This document shows, piece after piece, positions 37,211 to 47,583 of a DNA stretch of 64,000 nucleotides. The stretch is taken from the NCBI GenBank assembly GCA_963798075.1, contig CAWCRU010000042.1:1-64000 (forward strand), in the 5' to 3' direction. The stretch comes from DATAOG01 sp963798075. GTDB lineage: Bacteria > Pseudomonadota > Alphaproteobacteria > Geminicoccales > Geminicoccaceae. The stretch's first letter is position 1. Each line of letters begins with the position of its first letter. The notes below the pieces were generated by a model, which was given only the letters and a program-made list of their open reading frames with translations, was not told the DNA's origin and searched no databases. Made by a program: the position numbers and the translations under genes.

Positions 37211-38362
37211 ATGACGCAGCTCAGCCGAGACCAGGTCCTCCAGGCCCTCGCCGGAGTGCTCGATCCTGCGCAAAGCCGGGACGTCGTCGCTCTCGAGATG
37301 ATCTCGGGGATCGTGGTCAAGGGCAGCAACGTCGGCTTCGCGCTCGAGGTCGAGCCGAGCGAGGCCGAAGCCAAGGAGCCGCTGCGTCAGGCTTGCGAAC
37401 GGGCGGTATTGGCGCTGCCGGGCGTGACCTCGGTAACCGCGGTGCTGACCGCCGAGCGCGCCCCCGGCGGCGCGCGGGCGCCCCACCCGACCGGCAGCCC
37501 CATGGTCCGCGGCGGACCGTCGGAGGGCCGGCAGCCGACCCAGGCCAAGCCCGGGCTGCCGGGCATCCGCTCGGTGATCGCGGTCGCCTCCGGCAAGGGC
37601 GGCGTCGGCAAGTCGACCACCGCGGTCAACCTGGCGCTCGGGCTGGGCAGGCTCGGCCAACGGACAGGCCTGCTCGACGCCGACATCTACGGCCCCTCGC
37701 AGCCGCGCATGCTCGGCATCACGGGCAAGCCCACGAGCCCCGACGGCAAGAAGCTGCGGCCGATGGCAAATTACGGCGTCCGGGTGATGTCGATGGGCTT
37801 TTTGGTCGATGAGGACGCGCCGATGATCTGGCGCGGACCCATGGTCCAGAGCGCGATCCAGCAGATGCTGAGCGACGTCGAATGGGGCGAGCTCGACGTG
37901 CTGGTGGTCGACCTGCCGCCCGGCACCGGCGATGCCCAGCTGACTATGGCGCAGCGGGTGCCGCTCGCCGGTGCTGTGATCGTCTCGACGCCCCAGGACA
38001 TCGCCCTTCTGGACGCGCGCAAGGCGCTCAACATGTTCCGCAAGGTCGACGTGCCGGTGCTCGGCATCGTCGAGAACATGAGCTACTTCCTCTGTCCGCA
38101 CTGCGGCGGTCGTTCGGAGATCTTCAGCCACGGCGGCGCGCGCGCGACCGCGGCCAAGTTCGGGGTCGACTTTTTGGGCGAGATCCCGCTCGACCTCGCG
38201 ATCCGCGAGCAGACCGACGCCGGCCGGCCGCCGGTGGTGGCGGAGCCCGACGGCCCCCAGGCGCTCGCCTATCTGGAGCTCGCCCGGCTGGTCCTGGCCA
38301 AGCTCGACCAGCCGGCGGCCGCCGAGCAACGACCGTTCCCAAAGATCGTCTACGAGAATTGA
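37211..38362 (+). CDS. apbC: Iron-sulfur cluster carrier ATPase Mrp/ApbC
   Basis: A 383-residue protein. The N-terminal ~90 residues form a MIP18/DUF59 domain. The P-loop NTPase domain has a deviant Walker A GKGGVGKST (128-136) and the cluster-binding CPHC motif (FLCPHCGG). It carries and transfers iron-sulfur clusters to apoproteins. ATG 37211 starts the DUF59 homology; the frame is open upstream, antisense to hflK. It is followed by the AI-2E permease gene. Confidence 0.93.
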   Translation: MTQLSRDQVLQALAGVLDPAQSRDVVALEMISGIVVKGSNVGFALEVEPSEAEAKEPLRQACERAVLALPGVTSVTAVLTAERAPGGARAPHPTGSPMVRGGPSEGRQPTQAKPGLPGIRSVIAVASGKGGVGKSTTAVNLALGLGRLGQRTGLLDADIYGPSQPRMLGITGKPTSPDGKKLRPMANYGVRVMSMGFLVDEDAPMIWRGPMVQSAIQQMLSDVEWGELDVLVVDLPPGTGDAQLTMAQRVPLAGAVIVSTPQDIALLDARKALNMFRKVDVPVLGIVENMSYFLCPHCGGRSEIFSHGGARATAAKFGVDFLGEIPLDLAIREQTDAGRPPVVAEPDGPQALAYLELARLVLAKLDQPAAAEQRPFPKIVYEN

Positions 38363-38431
38363 CAGCCGCGCGGAACTGCCGGAGCCTGGGAGCGCCTGGA
38401 ACTTCCACCGACCACCGGCGTTGATCGGCCG

Positions 38432-39649
38432 ATGCCCGGCCAAACCATAGAAGCGTCGTCTGAGGCCCCGCAGGAGGCGGCAGGGCGCGAGCCCACGCGT
38501 CCGATCAGCGTCGATGGACCGGCGGCCCCCATCGAGGCGGGCAAAAGCATCGTCCTCGACCGCGAGACCGAACGGGCGGTCGCGGTCGCCAAGGGTCGGG
38601 TGCGCATCCGCTCGCGCATGCTCACCGGCCTGTTCACGCTTGCGATCCTCTACACCTGCTACTTCGCCCAGGCGGTGCTGATCCCGATCGCGCTCGCCCT
38701 GCTGCTCAACCTGCTCCTGGCGCCGCTGGTGCGTGGCCTGAAACGATATCTGAGGCTGCCCGAAGCGGTCGGCGCCGGCCTCGTGCTGGTCGTGCTGGTC
38801 GCCACGGTCGGCCTGACCATCTACGGCCTGTCCGGCCCTGCTGCCCGCTGGCTCCATGATGTGCCGGTGGCGCTGATCGACGTTCGCGAGAAGGTTGAGG
38901 CGCTGCGCAAACCGGTCAAGGAGGTGCAGGAGGCGGCGCAGAAGGTCGAGGCCATGGCCCAGGGCCAGCCGACGACGGGTCAGCAGCAGCCGGTGCAGGT
39001 CGCGGTCCAGGGGCCGGGGCTGACGCAGCTGTTCCTCAGCGGCGCGTTCACGATCGTGGCCGGACTCGTGGTCATGGTCGCGCTTTTGTACTTTTTGCTC
39101 GCCTCGGGCGACACCCTGCTGCGCCAGGCGGTCAGCATTGCGCCAAGGCTCGGCGACAAGCGCCGGCTGGTCGAGATCGCCCGCGATACCGAGGACGACA
39201 TCTCCTACTATCTGGTCACGATCAGCCTGATCAACGCCGGCCTCGGGCTCGCCGTCGGCACGGCCATGTATCTTCTCGGCATGCCCAACGCCGTCCTTTG
39301 GGGCGTGATGGCCGCGGTCTTCAACTACGTACCGTTCCTCGGCGCCGTGACCGGCATCAGTACCGTGGCCCTGGTGGCGCTGATCACCTTCGACCACCCG
39401 TGGTCGATCCTGCTGCCGCCGCTGAGCTACCTTTCTCTGACCGCCATCGAGGCCCAGTTCATCACGCCGGCGCTGCTCGCCCGCCGCCTGACCCTGAATC
39501 CGGTCGCAGTGTTCCTGGCGCTGATCGTCTGGACCTGGATGTGGGGCATCGCCGGCGCCCTGCTGGCAGTACCTCTGCTCGCGACCTTCAAGATCTGCTG
39601 CGATCACCTCGAGCCCCTGCAGCCGATCGGGACCATGCTCGGCCGCTGA
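38432..39649 (+). CDS. AI-2E family transporter (PerM-like)
   Basis: A 405-residue membrane protein with seven or eight hydrophobic segments. A hydrophilic N-terminus of about 65 residues precedes the first segment (LTGLFTLAILYTCYFAQAVLIPIALALLL). Family features are the central soluble region with Val/Glu-rich helices and the late motif NAVLWGVMAAVFNYVPFLGA. Members export small molecules or act as sodium antiporters; the substrate is unknown. It follows mrp by about 70 bases. Confidence 0.88.
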   Translation: MPGQTIEASSEAPQEAAGREPTRPISVDGPAAPIEAGKSIVLDRETERAVAVAKGRVRIRSRMLTGLFTLAILYTCYFAQAVLIPIALALLLNLLLAPLVRGLKRYLRLPEAVGAGLVLVVLVATVGLTIYGLSGPAARWLHDVPVALIDVREKVEALRKPVKEVQEAAQKVEAMAQGQPTTGQQQPVQVAVQGPGLTQLFLSGAFTIVAGLVVMVALLYFLLASGDTLLRQAVSIAPRLGDKRRLVEIARDTEDDISYYLVTISLINAGLGLAVGTAMYLLGMPNAVLWGVMAAVFNYVPFLGAVTGISTVALVALITFDHPWSILLPPLSYLSLTAIEAQFITPALLARRLTLNPVAVFLALIVWTWMWGIAGALLAVPLLATFKICCDHLEPLQPIGTMLGR

Positions 39650-39732
39650 CCGAGGACCGACCGCAAGAACCGGGTTGTGTGGGGCGCGCGCGAGGCCGAT
39701 TCTCGGGGGACCACCACCGAGGAGCCGGAACC

Positions 39733-40614
39733 ATGGCCGCCAATCTCGCCCTGATCGACGCGGCGCCCTCTGCCCGCGCCCTGCCTTACAACGCCCAAAT
39801 CGCCACCGCACTCCGCTACGTCGTCGAGCACGGCGAGGAGCAGCCCTCGCTCGAGACGATGGCGGAGCAGGCCGGGCTGTCGCCGTTCCACTTCCAGCGC
39901 ATCTTCAAGCGCTGGGCCGGGATCAGCCCGAAGCGCTTTCTTCAGTACGTCACGCTCGCCAACGCCAAGCGGGCGCTCTCCGCCGACGCGAGCGTGCTGG
40001 ACGCAGCGCTCGATGCCGGCCTGTCCGGTCCATCGCGCCTGCACGACCTGTTCGTCGCCTGCGATGCCATGACGCCCGGCGAATTCAAGGCGCTGGGCGA
40101 CAAGCTCGTGATCCGCTGGGGCCTGCACGACACGCCGCTCGGCCGGGTCCTGGTCGGCGTCACCGAGCGCGGTGTCTGCTGGCTCGCCTTCGTCGAGGCC
40201 GAAGACGCGCCGGTGATCGCCGAGTTCGAGCGCGAATGGCGCGGCGTCCGCCGCCTGCGCGACGATGACGGCACTGCCGCGATCGCCGCCCGCGCCTTCG
40301 AGCTTGGCACGCCCTCGGCGGAGCCTTTGCCGCTCCTGATGCGGGGCACCAACTTCCAGATCAAGGTCTGGGAGGCGCTGCTCCGGATCCCGTTCGGCCG
40401 CCTCGTCAGCTATCAGGCGATCGCGCAGGCGATCGGGCAGCCGCGGGCGGTGCGCGCGGTCGGGCGCGCGGTCGGCGCCAACAACATCTCCTGGCTGATC
40501 CCCTGCCACCGGGTGATCCTGTCGACCGGGATCATCCACAACTACCGCTGGGGCGTGCGCCAGAAGCAGATCCTGACCGCCTTCGAAGCCGCGGTCGCCC
40601 ACCCCGGCGCGTGA
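39733..40614 (+). CDS. Ada-like protein: AraC-type HTH plus methylated-DNA-cysteine methyltransferase
   Basis: A 293-residue fusion. Residues about 20-120 are an AraC-type helix-turn-helix (ETMAEQAGLSPFHFQRIFKRWAGISPKRF). Residues about 130-290 form the O6-methylguanine methyltransferase, with acceptor Cys258 in IPCHRVI and GTNFQIKVWEALLRIPFG. The N-terminal zinc domain of full Ada, with its phosphotriester-accepting cysteine, is absent. It therefore may repair O6-methylguanine but cannot be switched on by the classical Ada mechanism (inference). ATG 39733 follows GAGGAGCC. Confidence 0.9.
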   Translation: MAANLALIDAAPSARALPYNAQIATALRYVVEHGEEQPSLETMAEQAGLSPFHFQRIFKRWAGISPKRFLQYVTLANAKRALSADASVLDAALDAGLSGPSRLHDLFVACDAMTPGEFKALGDKLVIRWGLHDTPLGRVLVGVTERGVCWLAFVEAEDAPVIAEFEREWRGVRRLRDDDGTAAIAARAFELGTPSAEPLPLLMRGTNFQIKVWEALLRIPFGRLVSYQAIAQAIGQPRAVRAVGRAVGANNISWLIPCHRVILSTGIIHNYRWGVRQKQILTAFEAAVAHPGA

Positions 40615-40689
40615 TCGGCCGCCAAGCCGTGGCCACCCTCTACTATCATCCGTGCATGAGCCATGCTACTTTCGGCGTCGCGAGTGAGA

Positions 40690-40938
40690 ATGGCGATGGC
40701 AGTTGAGACCCCTGGGGCGGCTCGCCCGACCGAAGCGTTGATCGTCCGCGATCCGGACATCCTGGGCGGCCGGCCGGTGTTTCGCGGCACGCGGGTGCCG
40801 GTCGACGTGCTGTTCGACAATCTAGCCGACGGCCTCACCCTGGAGGAGATCCTGCGGGCCTACCCCACGGTCGACCGCGAGGACGCGGTTAGCGCACTGG
40901 AGCTGGCACGGAAACGGCTGCTCGACGACGCGGCTTGA
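40690..40938 (+). CDS. DUF433-family antitoxin
   Basis: An 82-residue protein of the DUF433 type: IVRDPDILGGRPVFRGTRVPVDVLFDNLADGLTLEEILRAYPTV, a helix-turn-helix-like fold used by VapB45-type antitoxins. The start is uncertain; ATG 40663 would add nine residues and ATG 40696 remove two. The stop TGA shares a base with the ATG of the next gene, so the pair is coupled, antitoxin first. Confidence 0.85.
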   Translation: MAMAVETPGAARPTEALIVRDPDILGGRPVFRGTRVPVDVLFDNLADGLTLEEILRAYPTVDREDAVSALELARKRLLDDAA

Positions 40939-41264
40939 TGCGCCACGTGCTGGTCGACGAGTGCTTGCCTGTCCAGCTGCATCGATGGCTCGACGGATTC
41001 GATGTCCGAACGGTCGCGTTCCTGGGCTGGAAAGGCAAGCGGAACGGCGAGCTGCTGTCTGCGGCGCAGGGCAAATTCGACGTGCTGCTCACCAACGATC
41101 AGTTCTTGTCGCGGGAGCGCGATCCGGGTCGCTACGGGCTCGCCTTCGTGGTCTTGACCACCAATCGGCTTCGAGAGGTGGAGCGGCTCGTTCCGGATCT
41201 TGCCGAGGCACTCGCCCACGTTCCGCCAGGCGGGGTGATCCGGATCCCGGCAAAGCCAGCCTAA
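40938..41264 (+). CDS. DUF5615-family PIN-like toxin
   Basis: A 108-residue PIN-like protein. Acidic residues sit at VLVDECLP (Asp, Glu) and LLTNDQFL (Asp), the metal-binding pattern of DUF5615/VapC45-type ribonucleases. It follows the DUF433 gene with a one-base overlap, the standard layout of this toxin-antitoxin class. The RNA target is unknown. This is the second PIN-type module in the window, unrelated in sequence to vapBC at 16 kb. Confidence 0.83.
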   Translation: MRHVLVDECLPVQLHRWLDGFDVRTVAFLGWKGKRNGELLSAAQGKFDVLLTNDQFLSRERDPGRYGLAFVVLTTNRLREVERLVPDLAEALAHVPPGGVIRIPAKPA

Positions 41265-41680
41265 CCATCTGCGCCGCCCGCTGCTCGGTCCTCGGCGCAG
41301 TGGCGAGGAAAAGCACTTCCCAGGTGGGACTATCAAAAAATATAGCCGCCCGTAGCGTGTGGCTTTCTAAGTGAGGCTTTGCTGCTTCTGATGCAGGGTC
41401 GTTTTCATTCGCAGCACACCGGCAGCAACCAACCATGTCTCCTTTTCGAGAAGCACTCGGCCGAACGGCATTTTGGCTCCCTATCAATTGCGATCCAACA
41501 CTTGCCATGCGGGCCGGAATGGCCGTGGCTCCGCTCGGTTGGCAAGCAAGTACTATCTACTGCTGGTTCGAAGATTTGGCGGAAGACAGCGGGATGTGCA
41601 AGCGCGTCGTCGGACATGTCCGCGCGCGACGGAGGAATTCGGCGACCGTCACGCGCGCTTCGTTGCGCGCCAAACGCGAC
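41265..41680. other. Intergenic region with no supported gene, lower G+C
   Basis: About 415 bases follow the toxin gene. Part of it (roughly 41320-41600) is visibly poorer in G and C than the surroundings, with a run around ATCAAAAAATATAG. Open frames here show no family resemblance and no coding bias. It may be a remnant of acquired DNA that arrived with the toxin-antitoxin genes. Confidence 0.45.
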
Positions 41681-42472
41681 TCATGGGGTGAAGCGGACCG
41701 AGACGTCGCCCAGCACGCCGAAGTCGCCGATTGCGGTCTGGCCGGGCTCGAGAACGAGGAGGCCGGTCGTGGTGCCGGTGCTGACGATCTGGCCGGCCGG
41801 CAGGGTGCGCCCGCTCGCCGTGTAGCGGTTGACGAACCAGGCCAGCACGTTGAGCGGATGGCCGAGAACCAGCGCGCCGGTGCCCGCGGCCTTGACGACG
41901 CCATCGACCTCGAGCCGCACCTCGTGGGTCGCGAGATCGAGCGCTTGCCAGTCGAAGGTCGGTGCGCCCAGGACCAAAGCGCCGTTGACGCCGCAGTCGG
42001 CGACCGCTGACGGCGCGCCGTGCCTGATCGGGTGGTCGAGGCGCGTGCTCACGATCTCGATTGCCGGGATCGGCGCGCTGACCCGCTCGGCGGCCTCGTC
42101 GGGCTCGTAGGGCCGATCGCGCGGCTCGAAATCGGCCGCGAGCTGGAACGCGAACTCGCACTCGATGCCGCGCATCGGGAAGTCGGCGGCCGGCAGTTCG
42201 GCCGGCGAGGCGAACACCAGGGGCGCCAGCACCGGCCCGTAGAACGGCTCCTCGATGCCGAAAAGCCGTTGGCTCGCCTCGGCCGTGCAGCCGACCTTCC
42301 AGCCGGCGACCGGCTGGCCGAAGCTCGCGATGAAGGCCTCCTGGATGGCGTAGCCGTCGGCCATGGTCGCCGGCCGGCAGCTCTCGGGCAAGCCCGCGAG
42401 CGGCCTCCGGCTGCGCCGCGCATCGACAAGAGCCGCGACCGCCGCGCGGGCCGCATCCTGGCTGATGGTCAT
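41681..42472 (-). CDS. 2-keto-4-pentenoate hydratase-family protein
   Basis: A 263-residue enzyme of the fumarylacetoacetate-hydrolase fold, hydratase branch (MhpD/HpcG-like). Metal ligands are recognisable in GIECEFAFQLAADF (Glu-x-Glu) and the lysine in VAGWKVGCTA. The C-terminal IVSTGTTTGLLVLEPGQTAIGDFG is typical. Members hydrate 2-keto-4-pentenoates in aromatic breakdown, but no meta-cleavage genes lie nearby, so the substrate is uncertain. It lies downstream of atpC on the same strand with 33 bases between. Confidence 0.85.
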   Translation of the reverse strand: MTISQDAARAAVAALVDARRSRRPLAGLPESCRPATMADGYAIQEAFIASFGQPVAGWKVGCTAEASQRLFGIEEPFYGPVLAPLVFASPAELPAADFPMRGIECEFAFQLAADFEPRDRPYEPDEAAERVSAPIPAIEIVSTRLDHPIRHGAPSAVADCGVNGALVLGAPTFDWQALDLATHEVRLEVDGVVKAAGTGALVLGHPLNVLAWFVNRYTASGRTLPAGQIVSTGTTTGLLVLEPGQTAIGDFGVLGDVSVRFTP

Positions 42473-42505
42473 CCTGTCCGCCTCCGACCGATCCGGAACG
42501 AGCGA

Positions 42506-42928
42506 TCAGCCCCCGGCCGCCTGGATCTGCGCCTGGGCGATCCGGATCGCGCGCTCGGCGAGGCCGCGAGCGGCATCGTCCTTGGCCTCGCCGAGGTCGT
42601 CCTCGGCATCGGAGAGCCGCTGGCGCGCGCGCCCGAGGTCGATCTCCTCGACCGGCATGGCTTCTTCGGCGAGCACCGTGCAGCCGCGCTCGTTGACCTC
42701 AGCGAAGCCGCCGGCGACGAAGATCCGCCGGGTCACCTGGTTGCCCTCCCAGGTCTCGAGCACGCCTGGGCGCAGCAGCGACATGAGCAGGCTGTGGCCG
42801 GGCAGGACGCCGAAGTCGCCGGCCTCGCCCGGCGCCACCACCATGTCGACCAAGGCCCTCGCCAGCAGCCGCTCGGGCGCCACCAGCTCGAACTCGACCT
42901 TGGCCGCCGAGGCTCCAGCGTCCGTCAC
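42506..42928 (-). CDS. atpC: ATP synthase F1 epsilon subunit
   Basis: A 140-residue subunit of the central stalk. The N-terminal beta barrel (KVEFELVAPERLL, GDFGVLPGHSLLMSLL) and a C-terminal helical hairpin (LSDAEDDLGEAKDDAARGLAERAIRIAQAQ) are both present. The last gene of atpHAGDC, 11 bases after atpD. Confidence 0.94.
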   Translation of the reverse strand: MTDAGASAAKVEFELVAPERLLARALVDMVVAPGEAGDFGVLPGHSLLMSLLRPGVLETWEGNQVTRRIFVAGGFAEVNERGCTVLAEEAMPVEEIDLGRARQRLSDAEDDLGEAKDDAARGLAERAIRIAQAQIQAAGG

Positions 42929-42939
42929 GCGCCGTCTCC

Positions 42940-44379
<1,440 letters not shown>

Positions 44380-44419
44380 CTATGGTTCCTCGGCTCCCAA
44401 GGATTCCGGCGCGGCGCGC

Positions 44420-45313
44420 CTACAGCGCCTCGGCGCCCGAGACGATCTCGATCAGCTCGCGCGTGATCTGCGCCTGCCGCGTGCGGTTGTAGAACAGCGT
44501 GAGGCGGTCGATCATCTCGCCGGCATTGCGGGTCGCGTTGTCCATCGCGGTCATGCGCGCGCCCTGCTCGCTGGCGGCGTTCTCGACCAGCGCGCCATAG
44601 ATCTGGACCGCGAGGTTGCGGGGCAACAGCTCTTTCAGGATCGCGGCCTCGTCGGGCTCGAACTCGTAGACCGCGCGCACCTCGTTCGCAGCGGCCTCGT
44701 CCGCGGCCTCGACCGCCGCCGGCTGGACCGGCACCAGCTGCTGCCGGGTCAAGATCTGGGTGATCGCGGACTTGAAGCGGTTGAACACGATCGTGCAGAC
44801 GTCGAACTCGCCGGCCTCGTACATCGTGTTGATGCGCTCTGCGATCGCGACCGCCTCGGCGTATTCCAGCCGCCTGCGGCCAACGCCTTCGATCGTGCCG
44901 ACGATCAGCTCGCCGAGCTCGCGCCGCAGCATGTCGCGGCCTTTGCGGCCGACACACAGCACCTTGACCTGCTTGCCCTGCTCGCGCAGCTCCCGGATGC
45001 GCGCCCTGGCGCCGCGCACGATCGAGCTGTTGAAGCCGCCGCACAAGCCTCGGTCGGCGGTCGCGACCACCACGAGGTGGACCCCGTCCTGGCCGCTGCC
45101 CGCGAGCAGCGGCGGTGCGCCCTCGCGGTCGGCGACGCTGGCCGCGAGGTTGGAGAGCATCAGCGCCATGCGCTCGGCGAACGGCCGCGCCGCCTCGGCC
45201 TGCTCCTGCGCCCGCTTGAGCTTGGAGGCGGCCACCAGCTTCATGGCGCTGGTGATCTTCTGCGTCTGCTTGACGCTGCCGATCCGGGTACGCAGCTCCT
45301 TGAGGCTGGGCAT
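44420..45313 (-). CDS. atpG: ATP synthase F1 gamma subunit
   Basis: A 297-residue rotor shaft. The N-terminal helix SLKELRTRIGSVKQTQKITSAMKLVAASKL and the C-terminal helix AMDNATRNAGEMIDRLTLFYNRTRQAQITRELIEIVSGAEAL are diagnostic. It sits between atpA and atpD with short gaps (25 and 40 bases). Confidence 0.96.
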   Translation of the reverse strand: MPSLKELRTRIGSVKQTQKITSAMKLVAASKLKRAQEQAEAARPFAERMALMLSNLAASVADREGAPPLLAGSGQDGVHLVVVATADRGLCGGFNSSIVRGARARIRELREQGKQVKVLCVGRKGRDMLRRELGELIVGTIEGVGRRRLEYAEAVAIAERINTMYEAGEFDVCTIVFNRFKSAITQILTRQQLVPVQPAAVEAADEAAANEVRAVYEFEPDEAAILKELLPRNLAVQIYGALVENAASEQGARMTAMDNATRNAGEMIDRLTLFYNRTRQAQITRELIEIVSGAEAL

Positions 45314-45338
45314 AACTCAAAAAGCTCGCGGCCGCGGC

Positions 45339-46867
<1,529 letters not shown>

Positions 46868-46868
<1 letters not shown>

Positions 46869-47428
46869 CAGGCAGCCCCCTTCATGGCCAGCTCGAGCCG
46901 CTGGAGTTTGGTCCGCAGCGAGGCGTCGATCATGCGCGAGCCGACCCGCACCACCAGCCCGCCGAGCAGGCCGGGATCGACCGCGCTCGCGAGCGTCACG
47001 CTCTGGCCCATGGCTGCGCTCAGCTGCTGCTGCACGGCCTTGAGCTGCGCCTTCGACAGTGCGACCGCCGAGCTCACCTCTGCGCTGATCTCGCCCCGGT
47101 GGCGGGCGAGCATGGCCTGATAGGCGGCGATGATCTCGGGCAGCGCGAACAGCCGCCGCTTGTGCGCGAGCAAGCCCAGGAACTGCACGGTCAGACGATC
47201 GAACCCGGCGCGCTCGGCGAGCGCCACGATCGCCCGGCCCTGGTCCTCGCGTGCGAGCACCGGGCTCCGGATCAGCCGGCGCAGATCCGCGCTCTCGTCC
47301 AGGAGCGAGCGGAAATCGCCGAGATCACCGGCGACCGCATCGAGCGCGTCGCGGTCTTCGGCCAGCTCGAACAGGGCCGCAGCGTAACGACCCGCCAAGC
47401 CCGACGCGTCGGTTGAAGATGCAGGCAA
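46868..47428 (-). CDS. atpH: ATP synthase F1 delta subunit
   Basis: A 186-residue stator subunit: SGLAGRYAAALFELAEDRDALDAV at the start and GGLVVRVGSRMIDASLRTKLQRLELAMKGAA at the end. No ATG is available; TTG 47428 has AAGGA about 9 bases before it and gives the usual length. It heads atpHAGDC. The Fo genes are not in the window, as usual for alphaproteobacteria, where they lie at another locus. Confidence 0.92.
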
Positions 47429-47583
47429 TCCGACGTTTCCTTGGTTGTCGCAATCCCCGACGGCGGGCCGCAAAAAGCCCCGGAACCTCGCCTTCCCATA
47501 CGGCGCGGCCCGAATAACACAGGCCCCCTGCCCGTGCAAGCCGCCAGCACGCCGCAAGCCCCGCGCCGGTCGGCCTCGCCGGA

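Noticed and set aside
37205..39811. An 868-residue open frame on the minus strand
   Set aside because: It lies opposite mrp and the AI-2E permease gene, with no domain resemblance; the plus-strand genes are well supported.
41405..41617. Short open frames in the low-G+C spacer
   Set aside because: No start signal, domain or codon bias supports them; the stretch was left as intergenic.
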